The notes below the pieces were generated by a model, which did not search any database, was not told the origin of the DNA, and saw only the letters and a list, made by a program, of their open reading frames with translations. Of a DNA stretch of 64,000 bases, positions 56,560-64,000 are shown piece after piece (within the stretch, counting starts at the first letter, position 1; the number at the start of each line of letters is the position of its first letter). Made by a program: the position numbers and the translations under genes. This DNA comes from Bifidobacterium castoris (GTDB taxonomy: Bacteria; Actinomycetota; Actinomycetes; Actinomycetales; Bifidobacteriaceae), in NCBI RefSeq assembly GCF_003952025.1, contig NZ_QXGI01000002.1:62001-126000 (forward strand), read 5' to 3'.

Positions 56560-57798
56560 ATGGCAGGACGATTCTCGAAGAAGAAGCTGGGCTCGCAGAG
56601 CTCGCTGCGTGAGGCGAATCGCGCCAACCTGTTGGACTCGATCCATAAATTCGGCGCGATGACCCAGGTGGAACTCGCCGAAATCATGGGCGTCTCCACA
56701 GCCACGATCTCCGCGCTCGTGCACCAGCTGGTTGACGAGGGCCAGCTTGAGACGCACGGCACCGTGCGCAACAGGCGGCGTGCACAGCTTGTCACGCTTG
56801 CACATCACAGCGGTCTGGCCGCCGGCGTGCACATCACGCGCCGGGGTCTGCGCATCGTATTATGCGACGACACGCGCACGCCGTACATGGAGCACCATTA
56901 CCCGCTCGCGCGCAACCATCTGCCCGATACGACGCTCGACGTCGCGGCCCGTATGATCCGCGAATCGCTCGAGCAGATGGGCACGGGGGTCGACGAACTG
57001 CTCGCGGTCGGCATCGCGCTGGGCGCGCCGGTCGACAAACGCACGCATATGCTCGCGGTGCCCGGGCTGCTGCCCGGCTGGGAGGATGTGGACATCACCG
57101 CGGTGTTCCGCCGCATGTTCGGTGTGCCGGTGAGCGTGGACAACGATGCGAACATGAGCGCGTTCTGCGAGGCACGTGTGGGGGCGGGCAACGGCGTCGA
57201 GGATTTCGTGTATGTGAATGCAAGCGATGGCGTGGGCGCCGGCATCGTGCGCGGCGGCGAAGTGCACCATGGCGTGACCGGCCTTGCCGGCGAGATCGGA
57301 CACATCCAGGTGGACCCTTTGGGCGCCATATGCCAATGCGGCAACCGTGGCTGCCTCAATACGATTGTGGATGAGCGGCGGCTGGCGTCGCTGCTTTCGG
57401 TGACCCATGGCGATCTCACTCTCAACGACCTGGTGCTGAAGGCGAACGAAGGCGACCCCGGCTGCCGGCGCGTGATCGCCGACGCCGCGGTGCGTATCGG
57501 CAATGTGGCGTCCACGTTGTGCATTTCGGTCGACCCCGAGCTCGTGGTGGTGGGCGGCGAGCTGGCGCAGTCGGGCGAGGTGTTCCTCGACCCGTTCCGC
57601 GAGGCGCTGCAGCGGCTGCTCTTTCCCGATGCGTTGACGCCGATCGCGGTGCTCGAGGCGAAGCTGCCGAAGGTCAACAGTGCGCTGGGGGCCGGAATCA
57701 TGGCGATGGAGAACGTGGAACGGGAGGCCTTGAACGGTGGCCGTTCCCATAAGGGCAAGCAGGGGGAAGACGATGTGCCATCAGTCAACGTTGATTGA
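56560..57798 (+). CDS. ROK-family transcriptional regulator (NagC/XylR type)
   Basis: A 412-residue ROK protein with an N-terminal winged helix (NRANLLDSIHKFGAMTQVEL, then GVSTATISALVHQLVDEGQL). The sugar-kinase-fold core carries VDNDANMSAFCEARVGAGNG and the ROK zinc motif CQCGNRGCLNTIV. TATGCT seven bases before ATG 56560 suggests a leaderless transcript. An ATG at 56548 is also in frame. It diverges from the ChvE operon and its 3' end overlaps the next gene by 26 bases. It most likely represses the transporter until its sugar is present. Confidence 0.93.
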   Translation: MAGRFSKKKLGSQSSLREANRANLLDSIHKFGAMTQVELAEIMGVSTATISALVHQLVDEGQLETHGTVRNRRRAQLVTLAHHSGLAAGVHITRRGLRIVLCDDTRTPYMEHHYPLARNHLPDTTLDVAARMIRESLEQMGTGVDELLAVGIALGAPVDKRTHMLAVPGLLPGWEDVDITAVFRRMFGVPVSVDNDANMSAFCEARVGAGNGVEDFVYVNASDGVGAGIVRGGEVHHGVTGLAGEIGHIQVDPLGAICQCGNRGCLNTIVDERRLASLLSVTHGDLTLNDLVLKANEGDPGCRRVIADAAVRIGNVASTLCISVDPELVVVGGELAQSGEVFLDPFREALQRLLFPDALTPIAVLEAKLPKVNSALGAGIMAMENVEREALNGGRSHKGKQGEDDVPSVNVD

Positions 57799-58579
57799 AC
57801 TGCGCGGGATTTCGAAACGGTATGGGAACGTCGAAGCGCTGCGCGACGTCAATCTTGTGGTGCAGACGCGGCAGATCGTGGCCGTGGTGGGCGACAGCGG
57901 CGCCGGAAAATCCACGCTCGTGCATGTTCTGGCCGGGCTCGTGCAGCCCGATGCCGGCAGCATCGCGGTGCGCGGCGAGACGGTGAAGCTCGACAGTGTG
58001 GCGAAGGCGGTCGAGCTCGGCATCGCCTCGGCGTTCCAGCAGCCGCAGTTCTGCGAGAACCTCGACGTCTCCGCGAACATCTTCCTGGGACGCGAGATGC
58101 GCCAAGGGCTGTCGATGCGCGATGACGCGGGCATGTACGCTAAGGCGCGCGAAGTGCTCAACACACTCTCCACGCCGGTGCGTGCGGGGCAGAGCATCGC
58201 CTCGCTTTCGGGCGGCCAACGGCAGACCGTCGCCATCGCGCGCACACTGCTCAACAACCCGAGCCTGATCGTGCTCGACGAGCCGACCTCCTCGCTCTCG
58301 GTGACGCAGACGGCCGAGGTGCTCGATTACATCGTGCGGCTCAGGTCGGCCGGCCGCAGCGTGATCATGGTCTGCCATGACCTGCCGAATGTGTTCGCGG
58401 TCGCGGACCGCATCGTCGTCATGCGGCACGGCACGGTATGCGCCGTGCACGCTACCGCCGACACCACGTATGAAGAGGTGATCGCGGAGATCTCGGGCGT
58501 GAGCAAAGGGGCCGTGGCCAACCGCATGCGCGCCCGGGCCTCGCGGACGTCCATGCCGTGTGCGGGCGGAGCGGAGTAG
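57773..58579 (+). CDS. Orphan sugar ABC ATPase, single domain (FrcA-like)
   Basis: A 268-residue ABC ATPase with Walker A VGDSGAGKSTLVHVLAG, signature SLSGGQRQTVAIAR and Walker B LIVLDEPTSSLSV. It resembles single-domain ATPases of the fructose/monosaccharide group (FrcA). It overlaps the ROK gene, so it is translated with it, but no permease or binding protein is next to it. It may serve another locus or the divergent transporter. AGGGGGAAG precedes ATG 57773. Confidence 0.9.
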   Translation: MCHQSTLIELRGISKRYGNVEALRDVNLVVQTRQIVAVVGDSGAGKSTLVHVLAGLVQPDAGSIAVRGETVKLDSVAKAVELGIASAFQQPQFCENLDVSANIFLGREMRQGLSMRDDAGMYAKAREVLNTLSTPVRAGQSIASLSGGQRQTVAIARTLLNNPSLIVLDEPTSSLSVTQTAEVLDYIVRLRSAGRSVIMVCHDLPNVFAVADRIVVMRHGTVCAVHATADTTYEEVIAEISGVSKGAVANRMRARASRTSMPCAGGAE

Positions 58580-58633
58580 TTTTCGGGGAACGGCAATGAT
58601 GCGGTTCCCGGCCCGACTAAGGGAGGTACACAC

Positions 58634-58969
58634 ATGAACACTGCGGAACTCATTGTTTCCATTGTCGTCGGCCTTGGCTGCTGCGCGCTGGGCATGTTCC
58701 TGGGGTCGATGCCGCTCAAGCGTGACCAGATCACTGAAGAACAGAACAAATACCAGCAATTGGGCGGCTTGCTCGCGTGCGGTCTCGTGGTGATCCTGAT
58801 GCTGCTGGGCATGGGCACCGCGTCGTGGGTCGCCATCGCGGCGCTCGCCGTGGGGGCGGGCGTCTGCCGTATCCCGGCGGTGCGGCGCATGCTGCTGGCG
58901 TGGTTCCCTATGCTCAAGCCGGCCGAACCGCGGTCGCCGCTGCGCAAGGCGAAGCCGAAGAAGCGCTGA
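58634..58969 (+). CDS. Small two- to three-TM membrane protein
   Basis: A 111-residue protein: TM1 ELIVSIVVGLGCCALGMFLG, a charged loop (LKRDQITEEQNK), TM2 and TM3 (GGLLACGLVVILMLLGMGTA, SWVAIAALAVGAGVCRIPAV) and a basic Lys/Arg tail. AAGGGAGG precedes the ATG. It lies 54 bases after the orphan ATPase in the same direction and is convergent with the next lacI. No family known to me. Confidence 0.7.
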   Translation: MNTAELIVSIVVGLGCCALGMFLGSMPLKRDQITEEQNKYQQLGGLLACGLVVILMLLGMGTASWVAIAALAVGAGVCRIPAVRRMLLAWFPMLKPAEPRSPLRKAKPKKR

Positions 58970-58978
58970 AGGGCGTGT

Positions 58979-60013
58979 TCAGAGTCTGGTCGAGGCGCGC
59001 TCCACCAAGGTGAAATCGGAGGTGTAGACGCGCGGAGGGCCGCCATAGCCTTGGATGCGCTCGATGAGCATGTCGACCGCATGCCGCACATAGCTGTCCA
59101 CATGCGGGTCGATTGTGGTCAATGAAGGGTTCGCATACTTCGTTTCTGGCACATTGTCGAAACCGATCACCTGCACGTCGCCGGGCACCCGCAGCCCGCG
59201 CACCTGCAGTTGGTGGAGCGCGCCGAGCGCCATCGCGTCGTTGAGGCAGATGATCGCATCGGGGTGCACGCCGCGTTCAAGCATCAGGTCCACGGCGTGC
59301 ACGCCGCTGTCGCTCATGAGCAATCCCCATGAGAACAGCATGCCTATATCGACTTCGAGTCCATGCTCCTGATGGGCCTGCATATATCCCTGCATGCGCA
59401 GCGCCTGGGTGCCTTCGGTGGCCTTACGGTAATGCTCGACGCCGAGCGAGCCGTCCGCGCCGAATAACGCAATGGAGCGGCAGCCCGCGTCGAGCAGGCG
59501 GTTGGTGGCGTACCTAATCGCGTCCGCGTTCGGCATGGTGACCTGGTCCACTTTGCCGTAGGCGCTCCAATCACCGGCGAGCACAAGCGGATAGTTCTGC
59601 TCGAGGAGCTTGCCATGCTGTTCGAAGGCATGGTCGGCGAACACGATCCACCCGTCGGCGGCCAGGTTGTTCGCCTGTCGCATTGCGCGGGCCAGCCCAT
59701 GCTCCGTCTGCCCGTATGTGTTGATGATGACGCCATAGTGGTATTCGCGGGCGTAGTCGATGACCTGATCCGCCAGGTATGAGGCGAAGGGCTGGGAGAA
59801 GTCGAACACCGCCAGTCCGAGCAGGCCGGTCGTGCCGGTTTTCAAGGACCGTGCGGACAGGTTGACGGCATAGTTCAGTTTGTCCATCGCGGCGAGCACG
59901 CGTTCACGTGTCGATTCGCGCATGCTGCCGGTGCCGTTGATCACGTTCGAAACCGTTTTGAACGAAACACCGGCTTCTGCGGCGACATCTTTGATGGTCA
60001 CACCTCTTGCCAT
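58979..60013 (-). CDS. LacI-family regulator of the GH51/MalFG-type operon
   Basis: A 344-residue LacI/GalR regulator: HTH TIKDVAAEAGVSFKTVSNVI, hinge AVNLSARSLKTGTTGLLGLA and core with VIGFDNVPETKYANPSLTTI. GGAGGTG precedes ATG 60013. It is the last gene of the leftward arabinoside operon and may be read from its own promoter in 60014-60190. Context with GH51 suggests an arabinose-containing effector. Confidence 0.93.
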   Translation of the reverse strand: MARGVTIKDVAAEAGVSFKTVSNVINGTGSMRESTRERVLAAMDKLNYAVNLSARSLKTGTTGLLGLAVFDFSQPFASYLADQVIDYAREYHYGVIINTYGQTEHGLARAMRQANNLAADGWIVFADHAFEQHGKLLEQNYPLVLAGDWSAYGKVDQVTMPNADAIRYATNRLLDAGCRSIALFGADGSLGVEHYRKATEGTQALRMQGYMQAHQEHGLEVDIGMLFSWGLLMSDSGVHAVDLMLERGVHPDAIICLNDAMALGALHQLQVRGLRVPGDVQVIGFDNVPETKYANPSLTTIDPHVDSYVRHAVDMLIERIQGYGGPPRVYTSDFTLVERASTRL

Positions 60014-60135
60014 GATGCACCTCCGGTTTGCTTGGCAGTGCCCGTGCCTCTAGTGGATGGTACGCCGGCTGCCGCATATGGGCATTCGTCGTGGTTTTGA
60101 TTATATTGGCGGCGATCCACTGGATGGCATGGATG

Positions 60136-60166
60136 GGCGCCCACGTCCCAAGGGGCCGTGGGCGCC
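60136..60166 (-). terminator. Hairpin between permease gene and lacI
   Basis: GGCGCCCACG (60136-60145) pairs with CGTGGGCGCC (60157-60166). It would end or attenuate the transporter transcript before the regulator gene. Confidence 0.6.
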
Positions 60167-60190
60167 GTGGCTCCCCCGTTCCGATGAATG

Positions 60191-61081
60191 TCAGGATTTG
60201 ACCGCGCCTGTGGCGAGGCCGCCCACCCAATAGCGTTGCAAGAACAGGAACGCAAGCACCATCGGGATGATCGAGAGGAACGCGCCGGAGGTGACGAGAT
60301 TCCAGATTTGCTCAGATGCGGCGCCTGCCTGCGACTTGACCTGCCATGCGGTGAGCCCGACGGTGATGGGGAAGAGCCGTTGGTTGGTGAGTACCACCTG
60401 CGGCAGGAAGAAGTTGTTCCAGGCGCCCACCACGGAAAGGAGGAATACCGTGGTGATGGCGGGGGTCATGATGGGAAGCGATACTTTGAAGAACGTGCGC
60501 AGCTCTCCGGCGCCGTCCACACGGGCGGCTTCCAACATCTCGTCGGGCAGCGACTGCATGCAGTAGATGCGCATCAGGTAGACGCCCATGGGATTGAGCA
60601 GCGTAGGCAGCAGCACGGCCCAGGCCGTGTTCGTCATGCCGACATTGCTCATGAGCAGGAAAATCGGGATGACCAGTGCGGTGGCGGGGATCATCAACGC
60701 GCCGAGCACGATGTTGAAGTACGCCCTCTTGCCGCGGAATTGGAACTTCGAGAAGCCATAGCCGGCCATGACGGCGATGGCGGTGGCCAGGAAGCCGCCC
60801 CCGAGCGCGTAGACGAACGAGTTGGCGATCCACCGCCAGTATATGCCGTCCTGATAGCCGGAGAGCTGCTTGATATTGCTCCACAGGGCGAAGTTCTTGT
60901 CGAACCACATTGGGCCGTTCGATCCAAAGAACAGGCCGGAATTGCTTTTTGTGGCCGCCACGATGAGCCACCACACCGGCACAAGGAAGTAGATGCATGC
61001 CAGGATCAGCACGACGGTGGTGAACACGCGCGGCGACCCCTTGATCGCATGTGCGCGGTTGGCCTTGGTTGCGGTTGCCAT
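60191..61081 (-). CDS. Sugar ABC permease, MalG type
   Basis: A 296-residue CUT1-family permease with six TM helices. The EAA loop EAARVDGAGELRTFFKVSLP binds the ATPase. The C-terminal RYWVGGLATGAVKS is a MalG-type ending. It follows the MalF-type gene with one base between the stop and the ATG. No ATPase gene is nearby, so a shared MsmK-type ATPase elsewhere is expected. Confidence 0.94.
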   Translation of the reverse strand: MATATKANRAHAIKGSPRVFTTVVLILACIYFLVPVWWLIVAATKSNSGLFFGSNGPMWFDKNFALWSNIKQLSGYQDGIYWRWIANSFVYALGGGFLATAIAVMAGYGFSKFQFRGKRAYFNIVLGALMIPATALVIPIFLLMSNVGMTNTAWAVLLPTLLNPMGVYLMRIYCMQSLPDEMLEAARVDGAGELRTFFKVSLPIMTPAITTVFLLSVVGAWNNFFLPQVVLTNQRLFPITVGLTAWQVKSQAGAASEQIWNLVTSGAFLSIIPMVLAFLFLQRYWVGGLATGAVKS

Positions 61082-61082
61082 G

Positions 61083-62015
61083 TCAATCCTCCAATCCGGA
61101 TTGCTTGCTCGTGAGCTTCATGAAGATCACGCTGAAGATGACGACGATGAGACCGAGTGCGAACGACACGGTCGCCGAATAGTTCGTGTCGTTGTAATTG
61201 AAGGCGAGCGCCTGCGCATACATGTTCGGCGTGTATTCGGGCGGGATGACGGTGGGCGCCTGATTGCGCAGCACGGTGGGCTCGGTATAGAACTGCAGGG
61301 TGCCGATGAGCGAGAAGATCGTGACCATGACCATCGATCCGGAGATCATGGGGATCTTGATGCGGGTGGCGATGCGGAATTCGCCGGCGCCGTCGATGCG
61401 CGCGGATTCGTAGAGTTCGGTGGGAATCGACTGCAGCGCCGAGTAGAGGATGACCATGTAGTAGCCGGTCCACTGCCATGTGACCACGTTCACGAGGGCG
61501 CCGAAGATGCCGTTGGGCGACAGGAAGTTCGGGGTCTGCATGCCGAACAGTTCGAAGATCGAAGTGAACGGGCCCATGTTCTTCGAATACATGAATCCCC
61601 ACATCAGTGCGCCGATCACGCCGGGGATCGCATACGGCAGGAAGATGCACAGGCGTGAAGCGGAGCCAAAACGGTTCTTCATCGTGTCCAGCAGCAGCGC
61701 GAAGAACAAGGCCAGCCCCAGCTGGATGGGCACCATGACCACCGTGTAGAGGACCACGCGCCCCATGCCCGTCAGGAAGATCGGGTCGGTGAATACGCGT
61801 GCATAGTTGCTCAGGCCGGTGAAGCGTTCGCCGAACACCTGCGAGTAGGTGAACAGCGAGAGATAGAAGGCGTATGCCAGCGGGATCACCAGGAAGATGA
61901 GGAACACGATGCCGAAGGGGGCGGTGAAGAACCAACCCCACATGCTTTGCCGGCGGCCGGCTTTGCGACGTGCCTTGTCGATGTCCTGTTGCGTTGCTTG
62001 TGCTGTCGTAGTCAT
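61083..62015 (-). CDS. Sugar ABC permease, MalF type
   Basis: A 310-residue CUT1-family permease with six TM helices, a basic N-terminal region (RRKAGRRQSMWGWFFTAPFG) and EAA-like loop YESARIDGAGEFRIATRIKI. GGAGGAG precedes ATG 62015. It pairs with the MalG-type protein at 60191 and the binding protein at 62089. Confidence 0.94.
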   Translation of the reverse strand: MTTTAQATQQDIDKARRKAGRRQSMWGWFFTAPFGIVFLIFLVIPLAYAFYLSLFTYSQVFGERFTGLSNYARVFTDPIFLTGMGRVVLYTVVMVPIQLGLALFFALLLDTMKNRFGSASRLCIFLPYAIPGVIGALMWGFMYSKNMGPFTSIFELFGMQTPNFLSPNGIFGALVNVVTWQWTGYYMVILYSALQSIPTELYESARIDGAGEFRIATRIKIPMISGSMVMVTIFSLIGTLQFYTEPTVLRNQAPTVIPPEYTPNMYAQALAFNYNDTNYSATVSFALGLIVVIFSVIFMKLTSKQSGLED

Positions 62016-62041
62016 TTGAATCTCCTCCCTCGAAAGAAGGC

Positions 62042-62075
62042 GGGGCGGCCCATGCGGTCGCGTGTGGGCCGCCCC
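62042..62075 (-). terminator. Intercistronic hairpin after the binding-protein gene
   Basis: GGGGCGGCCCA (62042-62052) pairs with TGGGCCGCCCC (62065-62075). Such hairpins between binding-protein and permease genes lower permease expression relative to the abundant binding protein. Confidence 0.7.
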
Positions 62076-62088
62076 ATGGAATCACGGT

Positions 62089-63465
62089 TTATTCGACCGT
62101 GAAGCCCTGCTGCTTGGCGTATTTGTCGAGGGTGTCGTCGAGCGAATTGAGGTTGTCCTCAATGGCGCCGCCGTCCTTGACGATCTTGGAGAAGGCCTTC
62201 ACCTGCTCGTCGTAGGCGTAGGTCTGGAAGGGGAGGAACGAGTATCCCCTGTATCCTTCCGCCACCGGAATCGTGATCTCGTTGACCTTCTGGCCGCCCA
62301 TGAAGGAGTCGGCCATGTCCTTGAAGGCATCGGACTGGAGCATGTCAGTCCATGCGGGGAAGAGACCGCCATCGGTCACGCCGATCTGCTGCGCTTCCTT
62401 GCTGCCGAAGAGCTCGCGGGCCACTTTGTAAGCGGCTTCCGTGTCTTTGGCCTGGTCCGTCACGGCCCAAGCGGAACCACCTTGGTTCACATCGGGCGTA
62501 GCATCGTCCCAGACAGGTGCCTTGTACATGCGGAAAGCGCCGGTGTCGGAACCATCAAGTCCTTGGATGTAGCCGGTGAGCCACGAAGCCTGCACATAGC
62601 ACGCGTATTTGCCCGACAGCATGTTCGTGTTCCAGTCGGTCGTATTCGCGTCCGTCGTGTCGACAAGGCCTTCCTTGACGAGTCCCTGCCAGAACCGGAG
62701 CACGTCCTGCACCCCCTTCGAGTTGAAGTCGATGCCCACCTTGTCCGGCTCGGAAGCGGAGTACTGGTACACGTTCGCGCCCTTTTGCGCGAAGAGCGCC
62801 AGGTTCACGGCAGTGCCGTTCGGCGCCCAGTCGCTCAGATAGCCGTCATAGCCCGCGGCCTTCAGGTCGCGGCCGGCCTGCGCGAATTCGTCCCATGTGG
62901 TGGGCACCTTGACGTTGTATTTGTCGAACACGTCCTGGCGCACATACATCACAAAGGGACCCAGATCCACGGGCACGCCGTAGATGCCGGTATCGCTGTC
63001 CATCGTCACGCCGTTCCAGACGCCTTCGGTGTAATCCGCCTTGTGCTCGTCGAAACCGAACTGCTTGAGATCCACAAGGTGCTTCTCCTTGCCGGCCACG
63101 AACTGGGGCATCGCCTCGTACTCGAGCTGGATCACGTCGGCGGCGCCTGTCTTCGCTTTGATCGTGTTGTTGAACTTCGTGTATTCGGGGCCGCCTTGGC
63201 CGGCGTTCGTCCAGCAGACCTGCAGGTCATCGTGGGTCTCGTTGTACAGGTCCACCACCTTTTCGATGGCGGGGTACCATGCCCACACGGTCACTTTCTG
63301 CACGCCCTTCTTCGGAATGGTGTTCTGGCATTCAGCGTTATCGTTGGCCGTTTTATCCGTATGCACGGCCGCGGCCCCGCCTTCTGGCGATCCGCCGCCG
63401 CAGGCCGCGATGGAAACGGTCATCGCCGCCGCCAGCACGGCGAACGCTTTGTTTGCCTTGTTCAT
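62089..63465 (-). CDS. Sugar-binding lipoprotein, CUT1 family (oligosaccharide type)
   Basis: A 458-residue extracellular solute-binding protein. The signal peptide MNKANKAFAVLAAAMTVSIA ends in lipobox IAAC. The mature part follows the SBP_bac_1 pattern: VTVWAWYPAIEKVVDLYNET, DVIQLEYEAMPQFVAG and a C-terminal GYRGYSFLPFQTYAYDEQV. AGGAGAAC precedes ATG 63465. It starts 23 bases after the GH51 stop. The likely ligand is an arabino-oligosaccharide released from plant polymer. Confidence 0.94.
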   Translation of the reverse strand: MNKANKAFAVLAAAMTVSIAACGGGSPEGGAAAVHTDKTANDNAECQNTIPKKGVQKVTVWAWYPAIEKVVDLYNETHDDLQVCWTNAGQGGPEYTKFNNTIKAKTGAADVIQLEYEAMPQFVAGKEKHLVDLKQFGFDEHKADYTEGVWNGVTMDSDTGIYGVPVDLGPFVMYVRQDVFDKYNVKVPTTWDEFAQAGRDLKAAGYDGYLSDWAPNGTAVNLALFAQKGANVYQYSASEPDKVGIDFNSKGVQDVLRFWQGLVKEGLVDTTDANTTDWNTNMLSGKYACYVQASWLTGYIQGLDGSDTGAFRMYKAPVWDDATPDVNQGGSAWAVTDQAKDTEAAYKVARELFGSKEAQQIGVTDGGLFPAWTDMLQSDAFKDMADSFMGGQKVNEITIPVAEGYRGYSFLPFQTYAYDEQVKAFSKIVKDGGAIEDNLNSLDDTLDKYAKQQGFTVE

Positions 63466-63488
63466 GATGTTCTCCTGTTCTTTTCGTT

Positions 63489-64000
63489 TCAACGCATATG
63501 GATGGCGGTCCAGCTCACCGGCGGCAGCACCACGGAGACGCCGCCATCGTGCACTGAGGTCGAATCGTTGGTATACGGTTCCACACGGTTCTGGTCGTGG
63601 AGCGTGTTGGCGGCGAGGATGTCGTCGTCATGGAGGGTGCGGGCCTCGATCTCATGCGGTGTGAAGCCTTCCGGCAGTTTGATGTCGAACGTGCATTCGT
63701 CGGCCGGCGAGCGGTTGGTGACGAACACGGAAACCGAGCCGTCCGCGCCGCGCACGGCGACGGCGTTCGTGGAGGCCACGTCGCCGTAGCGGTCGGTGTG
63801 GTATCGGGGGGATTCGATCTTGGGTTCCAGCACGCTGCCACCCTTGGACCAGGCGGCTGTGAGCGAGAACGGGTAGAACGTGGTCTGCCTCCATGCCGGG
63901 CCGTTGGGTTCGGTCATGATCGGTGCGATCACGTTGACGAGCTGGGCGAGCGAGGCGGCGTGCACGCGGTCGGCGTTCTGTAGCAGTGTGATCAGCAGGT
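63489..64000 (-). CDS. GH51 alpha-L-arabinofuranosidase, C-terminal part (cut by window edge)
   Basis: About 170 C-terminal residues are visible. LLQNADRVHAASLAQLVNVI, then APIMTEPNGPAWRQTTFYPF, is the conserved end of the GH51 barrel, followed by the beta-sandwich (VFVTNRSPADECTFDIKLPE; SVVLPPVSWTAIHMR at the stop). The catalytic Glu residues lie upstream, outside the window. The enzyme removes arabinofuranosyl units from arabinan or arabinoxylan fragments. It leads the operon with the transporter and LacI downstream. Confidence 0.9.
   Translation of the reverse strand, partial: LLITLLQNADRVHAASLAQLVNVIAPIMTEPNGPAWRQTTFYPFSLTAAWSKGGSVLEPKIESPRYHTDRYGDVASTNAVAVRGADGSVSVFVTNRSPADECTFDIKLPEGFTPHEIEARTLHDDDILAANTLHDQNRVEPYTNDSTSVHDGGVSVVLPPVSWTAIHMR

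Overview
The window reads as chromosome of a Bifidobacterium or a close relative. It is GC-rich and densely coded, with many glycan-foraging genes: a secreted GH13 amylase, a GH42 beta-galactosidase, a GH51 arabinofuranosidase, and several sugar ABC systems under LacI or ROK control. Rho-independent hairpins separate most transcription units and strong purine-rich ribosome binding sites are common. Several starts look leaderless, as is usual in actinobacteria. No rRNA, CRISPR array or classical IS transposase was seen.

Layout. 1-7.3 kb is mostly housekeeping: the 5' part of gdhA, an MFS exporter, mscL, a DUF2207 membrane protein, a zinc-ribbon membrane protein and a broken SnoaL-like gene, then tRNA-Ala(TGC) and tRNA-Ile(GAT). 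8-19 kb holds a YgjP-type metallopeptidase behind a possible SOS box, a frameshifted MerR gene, an FMN reductase, a multiply broken methyltransferase, a UvrA-like ATPase, a membrane protein, a zinc alcohol dehydrogenase and a secreted alpha-amylase. 19.5-38.5 kb is an accessory, defence-like island. It carries a GIY-YIG/DUF4357 protein, a single-chain Type ISP restriction-modification enzyme with a nine-G tract in its coding region and a small repeat-bounded insertion near its recognition domain, two zinc-ribbon genes behind it, an XRE/membrane-protein pair flanked by two copies of a broken ATPase fragment, a Fic protein behind four evenly spaced operator half-sites, and a divergent four-gene cluster (31995-38515) that I do not recognise. 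38.5-45.5 kb has a LysR/aldo-keto reductase/NAD(P)-binding set, Dps, a CNNM/CBS transporter, a DUF559 endonuclease flanked by two inverted 139-bp MITE-like elements, and a beta-carbonic anhydrase. 45.8-64 kb is carbohydrate uptake and regulation: GPH permease + GH42 + LacI, a second LacI, a ChvE/GguAB-type monosaccharide transporter divergent from a ROK regulator with an orphan ABC ATPase, and a MalFG-type transporter with GH51 and LacI.

How it works together. The sugar section forms three regulated modules, two of which show their operators or promoters directly. The central island combines modification and restriction functions with uncharacterised operons, mobile fragments and phase-variation-like tracts. 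The best candidates for an undescribed system are the four-gene cluster at 31995-38515 and the zinc-ribbon pair behind the Type ISP enzyme. Both are inferred from context only.
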